From NCBI GenBank assembly GCA_012744395.1, contig JAAYCB010000444.1, forward strand, positions 1 through 46,232: 46,232 nucleotides of DNA, in the 5' to 3' direction. Under the pieces are notes generated by a model. That model made no database searches, was not told where the DNA came from, and saw only the letters and a program-made list of their open reading frames with translations. The first letter of the stretch is position 1, and every line of letters begins with the position of its first letter. The translations under genes and the position numbers were made by a program. This DNA is from Pirellulaceae bacterium (lineage in GTDB: Bacteria; Planctomycetota; Planctomycetia; Pirellulales; Thermoguttaceae). This document shows, piece by piece, positions 1 through 8,258 of the stretch.

Positions 1-271
1 CGCGAATTCGCGGAACGCAGTAGGTCTCGAACTTCACGCCGCGGGAGAGATCGAACGCGTCGATGGCGTCCATCAGTCCGAAGACGCCGGCCGATATCAG
101 GTCGTCGAGTTCGACCCCGTCCGGCAAGCGGGCCCAGATCCGCTCGCCGTTGTATTTGACCAGCGGCAGATAACGCTCAACCAGCCGGTTGCGCATCTGC
201 TGGTTTGTGGGATCGTTCTTGAAGTCGATCCAAAGTTGCTCCACATCATCCGGAGCGACAGTGGTTGGCAT
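1..271 (-). CDS. fliA: FliA/WhiG-type flagellar sigma factor, N-terminal part (cut by window edge)
   Basis: Translating the minus strand from the ATG at 271 gives about 90 residues beginning MPTTVAPDDVEQLWIDF and containing RNRLVERYLPLVKY, LDDLISAGVFGLMDAIDAFD and GVKFETYC. This is the sigma region 1.2/2 pattern of the sigma-28 family, which directs RNA polymerase to late flagellar genes. The 3' part, with regions 3 and 4, lies outside the window, so the subgroup cannot be fixed. It is the last gene of the run flhF, flhG, small membrane protein, sigma factor. That order is common in flagellar clusters and supports the FliA call over a general stress sigma factor. Confidence 0.85.
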   Translation of the reverse strand, partial: MPTTVAPDDVEQLWIDFKNDPTNQQMRNRLVERYLPLVKYNGERIWARLPDGVELDDLISAGVFGLMDAIDAFDLSRGVKFETYCVPRIR

Positions 272-339
272 GCAGTCCTCCGTGACAGCGCGTCAAGGCA
301 CGAATGCCGAGCTATCCTGGTTGTTGTTTCCGGGGCACA

Positions 340-564
340 TTACGGTCGGTTCTCGTCCAACCCGTCGGCTGTCGCCGCGCGGACGGCCGCATCGACGGTC
401 CGTCCGGCAATCCATCCGAGCATCCCGCCGATCGCGGCGAAGACGCACAGGCCGATCCACGCATCCAAAGCGATTCCTTCGCTGGCCTGTCGGCGAATCA
501 ATCCGCGCGGCGTCATCGTCAGGATCGCCAGGGGGCCGGGGATGCCGGCATAGACCCCTGCCAC
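340..564 (-). CDS. small membrane protein between flhG and fliA
   Basis: A 74-residue protein starting with GTG; a purine-rich GGAGAGG lies about 8 bases upstream, which decides the start. It has a hydrophobic stretch at about residues 34-53 (AWIGLCVFAAIGGMLGWIAG), so a single membrane helix is likely. A weaker hydrophobic segment near residues 4-16 precedes it. No family was recognised. It lies 28 bases after flhG and 68 bases before the sigma gene on the same strand, so it is probably co-transcribed with the flagellar regulators. A flagellar role is inferred from position only. Confidence 0.6.
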   Translation of the reverse strand: MAGVYAGIPGPLAILTMTPRGLIRRQASEGIALDAWIGLCVFAAIGGMLGWIAGRTVDAAVRAATADGLDENRP

Positions 565-592
565 GAGCGAAACCTCTCCGTGCCCTCGAAAA

Positions 593-1564
593 TTACGCAG
601 TCGTTAAATCTTGACATCGCGCGACAAGGCGATGGTCTTCTTCGTTATCGGCATTTTTGCCGTGTTGGATGAGTCGATTTTCCAGTTCCGTTCCTCCGCC
701 GCGGCCGATCTCCGCCGCGCACTTCGCTGCTCCTCCGGCGGGGCCCCCGCCGAGCGCGTCTTCCAGCGCGTGGGCAACGGCGAGCAGGGCTCGCGCCGCG
801 GGGGCCGCGGGGTGCGAGATCACGAACGGCGTCGCTGCCCGCCCCGCCGCCGAGACGCACGGCTCGATCGGGAGCCAGTCGCAGGGCGGCAGTTCGAAAC
901 CCAGGAACCGCCGGCAGGATTGCGCGATCCGCCCGTAGACGTCGTCGGCAACCTCGGCGGACGGGCACATGTTGACCAGCAGCCGGACGCCGGGCCGCCC
1001 GGCGGGGCCGGCCGCGACCTTGATCGCCGCGTAGGCGTCGAGCACCGCGCTGGGCTCCGGGGTGGCCAGGAGGACCACCGCGGCGGACGAACGCCAGAGC
1101 CGCCTGGTGAAGGGATGCAGGCCGTTCCCGCCGTCGATCACGACCAGGTCGGCGCGGGGGCCCAGGGCGGCGAACTGGTCGAGCAGACGCACCTGGCTCG
1201 ATTCGGAGGCGTCGGCCAGATCGACGGCCGCCCATGCTCCGGGCAGGACGAAGACGCCGGCCGGACCCGGCTGGAGCGCTTCGCCCAAGGTCCGACGCCC
1301 GCAAAGCACGTCGGAGATCGTGTAGCGGTCCCGCAGCCGGCAGAGCGACTGCACGTCGGCCCGATCGGGATCGGCGTCGATCAGGACCGCGCGGAGGCCT
1401 CGCTGGGCCGCGGCCACGGCCAGGTTGACGGCGACCGTGGTCGTGCCGACGCCCCCCTTCCCGCCGCTGACCAGGAGCATCGGAACCCGCTCGGGGGGCC
1501 CGCCCGGCCGGCTTTCGGCGGCCTGCATCACCAATTTTCTAAGGTCGTTTGCCTGGTCGATCAT
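593..1564 (-). CDS. flhG: FlhG/FleN (YlxH) MinD-like ATPase controlling flagellar number
   Basis: The protein has 323 residues. Residues 2-10 read IDQANDLRK, the DQAxxLR activator helix that in FlhG stimulates the FlhF GTPase. A deviant Walker A, SGGKGGVGTTT, follows at about 33-43. VLIDADPDRADV and DLVVIDGGNG are the MinD-family switch motifs. The last 50 or so residues are a poorly conserved tail rich in Gly, Ala and charged residues. It follows flhF by 130 bases, as in many polar flagellates, and should act with it at the membrane to set flagellar site and number. No Shine-Dalgarno sequence precedes the ATG, but the start is fixed by the DQAxxLR motif. Confidence 0.93.
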   Translation of the reverse strand: MIDQANDLRKLVMQAAESRPGGPPERVPMLLVSGGKGGVGTTTVAVNLAVAAAQRGLRAVLIDADPDRADVQSLCRLRDRYTISDVLCGRRTLGEALQPGPAGVFVLPGAWAAVDLADASESSQVRLLDQFAALGPRADLVVIDGGNGLHPFTRRLWRSSAAVVLLATPEPSAVLDAYAAIKVAAGPAGRPGVRLLVNMCPSAEVADDVYGRIAQSCRRFLGFELPPCDWLPIEPCVSAAGRAATPFVISHPAAPAARALLAVAHALEDALGGGPAGGAAKCAAEIGRGGGTELENRLIQHGKNADNEEDHRLVARCQDLTTA

Positions 1565-1694
1565 GGGAGGTGAAAACGGGGCGAAAAAAGGATTCTCCGC
1601 GCGGTGGCGCCCGTGGCCGGTTCCCGCGCGGCGGCTTGGCGGTGCGGCGGCGCAGGCCTTCGCCCCGCGCCCCTAAACGCTTGCCCTTCAAGGC

Positions 1695-2915
1695 TCATTT
1701 GCGATACACGCTCTCCGTGCCCAGCACGAGCCGCGCCAGCCGGCCCGATTCGGCCGTTTCGATGTCATCCGGCACGTTCTGGCCGATCGTCAGGTAGCTG
1801 ATCGGCAGCCGGCTCGAGCGGACCAGCGGCAGGAGGTTTCCCAGGCTTGTGGCCTCGTCCAGCTTGGTCAGGATCATCCCCGTCGTCCCCACCGAGGCGA
1901 ACCGCGCCGCCGTGTGGACGAGGGCCCGCTCGCCCGCCACGCTCGACAGCACCAGGTGGACCTCGTCGGCTTCGGCCTCGCTGAGAAACGAGCGGAGTTC
2001 CTGGATCTTGATTTCGTCGCGGGGGCTGCGGCCGGCGGTGTCCATGAGGATCAGGTCGAGGCCCTCCAGCCGCCGGGCCGCCGAGCGCATCTCGCGGGGC
2101 GAGGAGACGACCTCCATCGGCAGGTCGATGATGTCGGCATACGTCCGCAACTGCTCGACCGCGGCGATGCGGTACGTGTCGACGGTGATCAGGCCCACGT
2201 TCTGCCGCTGGCGGAGGCGGAAGTTCGCCGCCAGCTTGGCGATCGTCGTCGTCTTGCCGACGCCCGTCGGCCCCACGAGCGCCACCAGCCGCCGCCGGCC
2301 GGGCGTCGCGTGGATCGGACCGCCGACGGGTATCTCCGTTTCGAGAATCCGCCCGATCCGCGCCTTGGCGAGCATCGGATCGGCCAGTTCGTCGTTGGGT
2401 GCTTCGCAGCGGATGTGCTCGATCAGCTGGCGGGCGATCTCCTCGTTGATGTCGGCCTCGATCAGGTCGGTGAAGACGCGAAACAGGCCGTCGGGCAACT
2501 CGCGCCCCGGGCCGCCGCGGTTCTGGCGGCAGAGCTCCTGGAGCATGATCCGCAGGTCGGAGAGCTGATCCTCGACGCCGCTCGGCGGCTGCTCGCCGGC
2601 CCTCGGCCCCGCTTGCCGGACGCCGCCGAGCGGGTCGCCCGCCGACCGTCCCGGCACCGGCCTGGCCGGCGGCGCGATCCGCGCCGCACCGCGCGCCGCC
2701 GCCCCCGGCCTGACGCACGCCTCGGGCAATCGGCTGGGTACATTCACCCCGGCGGAAGCGGTGACCTCGATCCGCGACCGCCCGCGAAGCAGGCCGAAGA
2801 ACCGCCGCGATTGCACCTCGCGCGTGTGCAAGACGGCGGCGTCCGGGCCCAGGTCGCGGCGGACCAGCGAGAGGGCCTCGTGCATCGAGGTCGCTCGATA
2901 CGTTCTGATTTCCAT
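1695..2915 (-). CDS. flhF: FlhF, SRP-type GTPase for flagellar placement
   Basis: The protein has 406 residues. Its start MEIRTYRATSMHEALSLVRRDLGPDA is the typical FlhF B-domain opening. A variable Pro/Ala/Gly-rich linker covers roughly residues 55-115, then come the N and G domains. G1 is GPTGVGKTTT at about 215, followed by VDTYRIAAVEQL, DTAGRSPRD and TKLDEATSLGNLL, all SRP-GTPase signatures. FlhF recruits early basal-body components to the cell pole in studied bacteria. The gene starts 53 bases after flhA ends and precedes flhG, its regulatory ATPase partner. The reading is full length with no missing GTPase motif. Confidence 0.95.
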   Translation of the reverse strand: MEIRTYRATSMHEALSLVRRDLGPDAAVLHTREVQSRRFFGLLRGRSRIEVTASAGVNVPSRLPEACVRPGAAARGAARIAPPARPVPGRSAGDPLGGVRQAGPRAGEQPPSGVEDQLSDLRIMLQELCRQNRGGPGRELPDGLFRVFTDLIEADINEEIARQLIEHIRCEAPNDELADPMLAKARIGRILETEIPVGGPIHATPGRRRLVALVGPTGVGKTTTIAKLAANFRLRQRQNVGLITVDTYRIAAVEQLRTYADIIDLPMEVVSSPREMRSAARRLEGLDLILMDTAGRSPRDEIKIQELRSFLSEAEADEVHLVLSSVAGERALVHTAARFASVGTTGMILTKLDEATSLGNLLPLVRSSRLPISYLTIGQNVPDDIETAESGRLARLVLGTESVYRK

Positions 2916-2968
2916 GGCGGTTTATCCGGTTCTTGCCGAATCCTGGAGGTTGTCTGGCGCCGCCGACT

Positions 2969-5062
2969 CTAGACGGCGTCGGTGACCATTGCCACCGATT
3001 CGATCTGCGTGTCTCGGGTGATCTCGTTGTAGCTGAGAACGATCAGCTCCGGCAGGTGCGCGCCGGCCAGCTCCTTGACCGCCGCGCGGACCTGCGGACT
3101 GCACAAGACGATTGGCGGGTGGCGGTCCAGCCCAAGCCGCTCCAGTCCGTCGGCAATCCGCCGGCAAGTCGTCTCCACGGCTTGCGGCGACATCCGCAGC
3201 AGCAGCCCGCGTTCCGAATGCTCGACCCCCGCGCGGATCCGGTCCTCCAGGGCCGGATCGAGGGTCACCACGTGGAGCCGGTTGTCGCGATCGCGGTAGC
3301 GGGTCGAAATCGTCCGCGCCAGCCGCGCCCGCACATACTCCGCGAGAACGACCCGGTCCTTGGTGCGGCCCGCGTAGTCCCCGAGGGTCTCGAGGATCGC
3401 GCTGAGCCGGCGGATCGGGACCTGCTCGCGGAGCAGCGACTGGAGAATCTGCTGGACCTCGGCGAGCTTCATCTGTGCGGGGATCAGCTCGTCGACGACG
3501 GCCGGCGCGGTCTGCCGCAGTTCGTCGATCAAGTGTTTCGTCGCGTCCCGGGTGAGAATCTCGGCGGCGTGCCTGCGGACCGTCTCCGTCAGGTGGGTGG
3601 CGATCACGGCGCACGGCTCCACCACGGTGTAGCCGAGCATCTCGGCCTGCTGGCGAACCGGCGGCTCGATCCACAGCGCCGGCGTGCCGAACGCCGGGTC
3701 GTTCGTGGCCAGCCCGGGGACGGTTCCCGAAGTCATTCCCGAATCCATCGCCAGGAACATCCCCGGATGGACCGTGCCGCTTGCCACCGGCAGGCCGGCG
3801 ATCTTGATCCGGTACTGCTGCTGATCGAGCTGGAAGCTGTCCCGAATCCGCAGCTTCGGCAGGATGATGCCGATCTCGGAGGCCACGTTCTGGCGGATTC
3901 TGTGGATCCGTTCGAGCAGGTCGCCTCCACGCTTCGGATCGGCCAGCTTGATCAGGCCGACGCCGATCTCGACCTCCATCGGGTCGACCGCCAGGTAGTC
4001 CTCGATCCGCTCCTCCGGCTTCCCGGCCTTCTCGGCCTTCTGCCTGGCCTGGCTGGCCGCACGCTGCCGGGCAGTCCGATGCGAAAGCCTTAACGCCAAG
4101 GCGATGCAGGAACCGGCAATCAACACCAGGGGGGCCTTGGGCAGGCTCGTCAATGAGAGAACGCCGAGGAATCCGCCGGCCACGGCCAGGGCTTCGGGCC
4201 GGGCGAACAACTGGCGGAGAAACTCGCTCGGCAGGTTGGCTCGTTTGTTGGTCCGCGTGACCAGCAATGCCGCCGCCACGGAGATCAGGAAGGCCGGAAT
4301 CTGGCTGACCAGGCCGTCGCCGATGGTCAGCTTGGTGAACAAGGCGGCCGCATCGCCCAGCGGCATCCCGGCTTCCACCACGCCGACGAACAGCCCGCCG
4401 ACGATATTCACCAGGGCGATGCAGATCCCGGCGATCGCGTCGCCGCGGACGAACTTGCTGGCACCGTCCATGGCCCCGAAAAAATCGGCCTGGGCCGTGA
4501 TCTCCTCGCGCCGCCGCTGCGCCTCCCGCTCATCGATCGTGCCGGCGTTCAGGTCGGCATCGATCGCCATCTGCCGGCCCGGCATCCCGTCGAGGGCGAA
4601 TCGCGCGGCGACTTCGCTGATCCGGGTGGCGCCCTTGGTGATTACCACGAACTGGATGATCACGATGATCACAAAGATGATCATGCCGACGACGATCTTG
4701 TCGCCGGCCACGAACTCGCCGAAACTCCGCACCACCCCCCCCGCCGCCAGCAGGCCCGCCGACTCGCCACGCGTGAGGATCAGCCGCGTGGTCGCCACGT
4801 TCAAGACCAGCCGGAACAGCGTCGTGGTCAGAAGCAGCGAGGGAAAAATATTGAACTCCAGCGGCGTTTTCACGTAGACCGTGGTCAGCAGCATGATCAC
4901 GGAAATCGTGATGTTCGACGCCAACAGCACGTCCATCAGCGGGACCGGCAAGGGAACCACGATCACTAGCACGCTGGCAACGATCCCCAACGGCAAGATC
5001 AGCTCGCGCAGCGTTGCGAAGGGGGAGCCGCCCGGGGCGCGCAATGCGACGTCCGATGCCAT
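2969..5062 (-). CDS. flhA: FlhA, flagellar type III export gate protein
   Basis: The protein has 697 residues, a normal FlhA length. The first half has about eight hydrophobic segments and carries the FHIPEP block (GDKIVVGMI, KGATRISEVAARFALDGMPG, AIDADLNAGTI, GAMDGASKFVRGDA). The second half is the cytosolic export-substrate docking domain, with VEIGVGLIKLAD, NDPAFGTPALWI and HLTETVRRHAAEIL. FlhA forms the cytoplasmic nonameric ring of the export gate and couples proton flow to secretion. A GGAG lies 6 bases before the ATG. Its neighbour upstream is a plus-strand gene, so flhA cannot simply be co-transcribed from flhB without reading through it and probably has its own promoter. Confidence 0.97.
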   Translation of the reverse strand: MASDVALRAPGGSPFATLRELILPLGIVASVLVIVVPLPVPLMDVLLASNITISVIMLLTTVYVKTPLEFNIFPSLLLTTTLFRLVLNVATTRLILTRGESAGLLAAGGVVRSFGEFVAGDKIVVGMIIFVIIVIIQFVVITKGATRISEVAARFALDGMPGRQMAIDADLNAGTIDEREAQRRREEITAQADFFGAMDGASKFVRGDAIAGICIALVNIVGGLFVGVVEAGMPLGDAAALFTKLTIGDGLVSQIPAFLISVAAALLVTRTNKRANLPSEFLRQLFARPEALAVAGGFLGVLSLTSLPKAPLVLIAGSCIALALRLSHRTARQRAASQARQKAEKAGKPEERIEDYLAVDPMEVEIGVGLIKLADPKRGGDLLERIHRIRQNVASEIGIILPKLRIRDSFQLDQQQYRIKIAGLPVASGTVHPGMFLAMDSGMTSGTVPGLATNDPAFGTPALWIEPPVRQQAEMLGYTVVEPCAVIATHLTETVRRHAAEILTRDATKHLIDELRQTAPAVVDELIPAQMKLAEVQQILQSLLREQVPIRRLSAILETLGDYAGRTKDRVVLAEYVRARLARTISTRYRDRDNRLHVVTLDPALEDRIRAGVEHSERGLLLRMSPQAVETTCRRIADGLERLGLDRHPPIVLCSPQVRAAVKELAGAHLPELIVLSYNEITRDTQIESVAMVTDAV

Positions 5063-5134
5063 CCAGTTCTCCAGAGAGAATGGCCGGAAGACGGCCGTTC
5101 GAGGATCCGCTGAAGGTCAAGAATCGAGGGCGCG

Positions 5135-5163
5135 AGGGTACCCAAAAGCCGGCGTTCTGTCCA
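5135..5163 (-). promoter_or_regulatory. candidate sigma-70-type promoter for flhA-flhF-flhG-fliA
   Basis: On the minus strand TGGACA (5163-5158) is followed after 17 bases by TACCCT (5140-5135). The -35 matches consensus at 5 of 6 and the -10 at 3 of 6. It lies about 73 bases before the flhA start and would drive the second half of the flagellar cluster, which is cut off from flhB by a plus-strand gene. No sigma-54 or sigma-28 motif was seen here. Prediction only. Confidence 0.3.
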
Positions 5164-5243
5164 GGCCGGTTGTCGTCCGCCAGCGCGAACGGCCTCTCCG
5201 ATCCCCACTTCTGGGGCGGATTCCTCGACAAGCTCAAGTCTTA

Positions 5244-5272
5244 TTGCCGGGAGAAGCGATAAAGGATATGAG
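5244..5272 (+). promoter_or_regulatory. candidate promoter for the thioredoxin-fold lipoprotein gene
   Basis: TTGCCG at 5244-5249 is followed by 17 bases and TATGAG at 5267-5272; each box matches consensus at 4 of 6. It lies 73 bases before the ATG at 5346, and the region is less GC-rich than its surroundings. Confidence 0.3.
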
Positions 5273-5345
5273 GAGAGTCTCTTTTCATCCGCCAGGGCAA
5301 GTGCGTCTTCTCCGCAGGCAAACTGGGCAGAGTGAAGTGTTCTTG

Positions 5346-5867
5346 ATGCGCAACATCCCCCTTGTTGTCCTAGGTTCCGCAGTTCTGCTGCTTGCGGTCT
5401 CCGCCGGCTGCGACTGCCCGGAGCCGCCATCGCTGGTGATGCTCCGCGAAGCGCAGGGGGCGCCGGAAGCGCTGGATGCGCCGCCCGCGGCCGTCGCGTT
5501 TGTCGACGACTTCGACAGCGGGCTAAAGTTGGCCCTCCGCGACGGCAAACCGCTACTGCTCTTCTTCCACGTCCGCGATTGCGTCTATTGCAGCCAGATG
5601 CTCAACGAGACGCTGAGGGACCCGCAAGTGGTCCGGTTGGCGGAGAGGTTCGTCTGTATCCGCATCGAGGCGGACGCGTCGCGCGCGGTCTGCCGCAGGT
5701 TCCACGTCGAGGCATTCCCAACCGTGCAGTTCGTCTCCCCGCGGGGAATGCCGCTCAGCCGGCTGCTGGGCAAGATCGACGCCGAAGCGTTTGTCTCGCA
5801 GATGGAAGCGGTGCTCCGCGGCCCGCAGAATCGCTCCGTCTATCGCGGCGACCTGATCTTGCGATAA
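5346..5867 (+). CDS. thioredoxin-fold lipoprotein inserted between flhA and flhB
   Basis: The protein has 173 residues from the ATG at 5346, chosen because it opens a lipoprotein signal: hydrophobic core at about 5-19 and lipobox SAGC with Cys22. The mature part is thioredoxin-like: KPLLLFFHVRDCVYCSQM carries a CVYC redox pair (Cys79, Cys82), and EAFPTVQFVSPRG holds the expected cis-proline strand. It would act as an envelope-anchored thiol reductase or oxidase, or a redox chaperone. The substrate is unknown. The gene is on the strand opposite to all flagellar genes and splits flhB from flhA. A link to flagellar assembly is only suggested by position. Reading frames upstream of 5346 are open but do not look coding. 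Confidence 0.8.
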   Translation: MRNIPLVVLGSAVLLLAVSAGCDCPEPPSLVMLREAQGAPEALDAPPAAVAFVDDFDSGLKLALRDGKPLLLFFHVRDCVYCSQMLNETLRDPQVVRLAERFVCIRIEADASRAVCRRFHVEAFPTVQFVSPRGMPLSRLLGKIDAEAFVSQMEAVLRGPQNRSVYRGDLILR

Positions 5868-6045
5868 CCCCCCGCAGCGGGACTGCCGTCCGGGAAAGAC
5901 TCAACGCTCAAGGTTCAAGATACAAATGGAATCTGGTGCTCCCAGTCAAAGGCCCGGTCCTGCCCACTCTTGGCGATTGGCAATGGAACCTTGAACCTGC
6001 GATTCTGAACCCTCCTCTCTCTCCCATGCGCTCTCGGCACGCGCT
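5868..6045. other. spacer between convergent thioredoxin-fold gene and flhB
   Basis: This 178-base stretch has no gene. It holds an inverted pair, aggttcaa at 5911-5918 and ttgaacct at 5991-5998, in GTTCA-rich text that resembles the repeats in the flhB/fliR and fliR/fliQ spacers. No T-tract terminator is visible. Confidence 0.4.
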
Positions 6046-7122
6046 TCACGCGGCTTGTCTTCGCCGCCTGTCCTGGAGTTGATAGACGTAGGCCAGAATC
6101 TCCGCCACGGCCGCATAGCGCTGGCGGGGAATCGGCCGTCCGACCTGGACCTCGCGACACAGGGCCTGGGCAAGCGGTTTCTTCTCCACGAGCGGAACCC
6201 CGCTCTCCAGCGCCAAGCGGCGAATCCGCTGGGCGATCAGCCCCGCCCCCTTGGCCACGACGATCGGGGCCTCCATCGTCTTCGCATCGTACTGGATGGC
6301 GATCGCCGTCTCCGTGGGGTCGGTGACGACAACGTCGGCCTTCGGCACGGCTTCTGACAGGCGGTGGAGCACCAACTGGCGCTGCACGGCCCTCCGCCGG
6401 GCGATCACCTGCGGATCGCCCTCCAAATTGCGCATCTCCTCGCGGACTTCCTGCGGCGTCATCTTCAAGTCCTGCTCGTGCTTCCAGCGCTGGAAGCCGT
6501 AGTCGAGCAGCGCGAGTACGAACAGCGCCGCGCCGATCTTGACGGTCGTCCAGACAAGCAGGCGGATCATGTAGACTGTCAGTTCCCCCACATCCAACTC
6601 CCCCAACCCGAGAATCGCCTCCTTCTCGCCGTATAGCACGGCGGCGGCGACCGATGCCACCACCGCCAGCTTGAACAGCCCGAACACAAGCCGCGCTAGA
6701 CTGTGCATCGAGAACAGCCGACGCGCACCCTTGAACGGATCGAGATGCGAGAAATCGAGCTGCACCCTGCTGGGCAGAAAGAGAAATCCGACCTGCGCCA
6801 GGTTCACGGCAATCGCCGCCAGCAAGACCGCGCCGAAAATCGGCAACACCGCGCGGGCCAGCCCGCTCACCGCGCTGCCCCACTGCCAGACGGCAAAGCC
6901 CACGTCGGCCCGCACCCACGCAGCGCCGCCCAGTTGACTCCGGCCGTAATCCAGCAGGAACGAAACCAGCCGGGGGCCGGCCAGCAGCAGCGCCATCATC
7001 CCCGCCAGCAGCAGCACCGCCGAGCCGAGGTCCTGGCTCCGCGCAACCTGGCCCTCCTCGCGCGCCTTCTGCCGGCGATGCGGTGTCGGGGCCTGGGATT
7101 TGTCGCCGTCGTGGTCGGGCAT
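6046..7122 (-). CDS. flhB: FlhB, export-apparatus switch protein with unusual DPTE autocleavage site
   Basis: The protein has 358 residues, normal for FlhB. The N-terminus (KSQAPTPHRRQKAREEGQVARS) is the classic FlhB opening. Four hydrophobic segments follow in residues 30-215 and then the cytosolic domain. Where the family has NPTH, this protein reads VVVTDPTETAIAIQYD, so D268-P269-T270-E271. The codons GAC CCC ACG GAG are unambiguous at 6310-6321. FlhB controls the switch from rod/hook to filament export, and in studied species cleaves itself between N and P. Here the Asn nucleophile and the His are both replaced, so cleavage may be slow, absent or done differently. Otherwise the cytosolic domain looks intact. 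Confidence 0.95.
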   Translation of the reverse strand: MPDHDGDKSQAPTPHRRQKAREEGQVARSQDLGSAVLLLAGMMALLLAGPRLVSFLLDYGRSQLGGAAWVRADVGFAVWQWGSAVSGLARAVLPIFGAVLLAAIAVNLAQVGFLFLPSRVQLDFSHLDPFKGARRLFSMHSLARLVFGLFKLAVVASVAAAVLYGEKEAILGLGELDVGELTVYMIRLLVWTTVKIGAALFVLALLDYGFQRWKHEQDLKMTPQEVREEMRNLEGDPQVIARRRAVQRQLVLHRLSEAVPKADVVVTDPTETAIAIQYDAKTMEAPIVVAKGAGLIAQRIRRLALESGVPLVEKKPLAQALCREVQVGRPIPRQRYAAVAEILAYVYQLQDRRRRQAA

Positions 7123-7150
7123 CGTGTAAAAACTTCAGGGGGCAAGCGGC

Positions 7151-7294
7151 CGGGTTCAGGGTTCAGGGTCCAGTTTTCACTTCCCACCTCGTTCCCAAGC
7201 TCCAGCTTGGCAACCAAGTGGGAATTCTGTGGTATGCAAGTCTGAACCCCGAACCCCGAACCCTTCGCCGGTTCCCAAGCACCGGCTTGGCATC
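7151..7294. repeat. composite palindromic repeat in the flhB/fliR spacer
   Basis: The 209-base spacer holds two copies of gggttca at 7153-7168, then a near-perfect palindrome gttcccaagctccagcttgg (7191-7210), then an inverted run ctgaaccccgaaccccgaac (7231-7250) and a second palindrome gttcccaagcaccggcttgg (7272-7291). The same two motifs recur at 8135-8214, and the palindrome recurs at 22285-22308 and partly at 28863. This is a dispersed REP-like family, not part of the flagellar genes. Confidence 0.7.
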
Positions 7295-7331
7295 GAGTAC
7301 TCCCGCCTCTGATCTCCTGGCAACCTCCACT

Positions 7332-8126
7332 TTACCGGCCGGGCGTTGGCACCTTCAGCGACTGGCAAATCAATTCGAGCGAGGGTTCAACCTGCCGCTG
7401 AAACACCCAGACCGCCACTCCGATCACAAGGGCCAGCGTGCCGAAGGCGACCATCGCGTTGATGCCGAAACCGACGACCAGGATGTTCAGTTGGGGCAGC
7501 GTGCGGCTGATCAATCCCATCACCAGCGTCGAGAGCAGCAGCGCGGCAACCAGCGGAGCCGCGGCGCGGATGGCGAGGGAGAAACTCTGCGCCGCCAGCA
7601 CCACGAACGTCTGGCCGATTCCGGTGGGGATCGCGCCGCTGCCGATCGGAAGCGCCGTAAACGTGTCCAGCAGCGCGGAGAGCACCATCCGATGCCCGCC
7701 AATCAGCAGGAACACGGCGAGACTGGTGAGCAACAGCAGGTGGGAAACCAGCGGCGAGCTTTCACCGGAGGACGGATCGAACAGGTCGGCGAGCATCAGT
7801 CCGCCGAGCTGCCCGATCACCTGGCCGGCCAACTGGATTCCGGAGAAGAGGATCACGATTCCCAGGCCCAGGGTCAGCCCGACGACCAGCTCGCTGCCGA
7901 TGTAGACGGCGTACTGCAAGGTCGTGCCCGGATCGGCCAGGGTGGCGTTCCACTGGCTGGGCATGATCAGCACGGAGATCGCCGCCGCAAGGATCGCGCG
8001 GACGTGGATCGGCACGTTGGTGGAGCTGAACACCGGAGCGGTCATCACCAGCCCGCTCACCCGCGTCAACACCAGGGTGAAGACGAGCAGCTTGCCGGCG
8101 TCGAGTTGGGCGATCAGGTCTGGCAC
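7332..8126 (-). CDS. fliR: FliR, flagellar export gate membrane protein
   Basis: The protein has 264 residues and starts with GTG. Six hydrophobic segments span it, with FliR-type features: FTLVLTRVSGLVMTAPVFSS near the N-terminus, GSELVVGLTLGLG near residue 78, GQLGGLMLADLFDP in the middle and PQLNILVVGFGIN near residue 212. With FliP and FliQ it forms the FliP5Q4R1 export core at the base of the flagellum. It lies between fliQ and flhB as usual, but with unusually long repeat-bearing spacers of 209 bases to flhB and 132 bases to fliQ. Confidence 0.95.
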   Translation of the reverse strand: MPDLIAQLDAGKLLVFTLVLTRVSGLVMTAPVFSSTNVPIHVRAILAAAISVLIMPSQWNATLADPGTTLQYAVYIGSELVVGLTLGLGIVILFSGIQLAGQVIGQLGGLMLADLFDPSSGESSPLVSHLLLLTSLAVFLLIGGHRMVLSALLDTFTALPIGSGAIPTGIGQTFVVLAAQSFSLAIRAAAPLVAALLLSTLVMGLISRTLPQLNILVVGFGINAMVAFGTLALVIGVAVWVFQRQVEPSLELICQSLKVPTPGR

Positions 8127-8134
8127 GGTGGAAC

Positions 8135-8214
8135 GGGTTCAGGGTTCAGGGTTCAGTCTTCACCTCGTTCCCGAGCTCCAGCGTGGCAACGCATGCCAGC
8201 AGGAGCTTGGGAAC
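8135..8214. repeat. second composite palindromic repeat, fliR/fliQ spacer
   Basis: Three tandem gggttca units (8135-8155) are followed by tcttcacctc, then gttcccgagctccagcgtgg (8167-8186), and gagcttgggaac (8203-8214). The order and motifs match the copy in the flhB/fliR spacer (7151-7214), so both spacers seem to have received the same element. Confidence 0.7.
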
Positions 8215-8258
8215 CTGTCTGCCGTGGGAGTTCGAAAAGCCCGGCGGTCTCCCCGCGT

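Noticed and set aside
4881-5345. Long N-terminal extension of the thioredoxin-fold lipoprotein
   Set aside because: It would overlap flhA on the opposite strand and bury the lipoprotein signal that begins at 5346.
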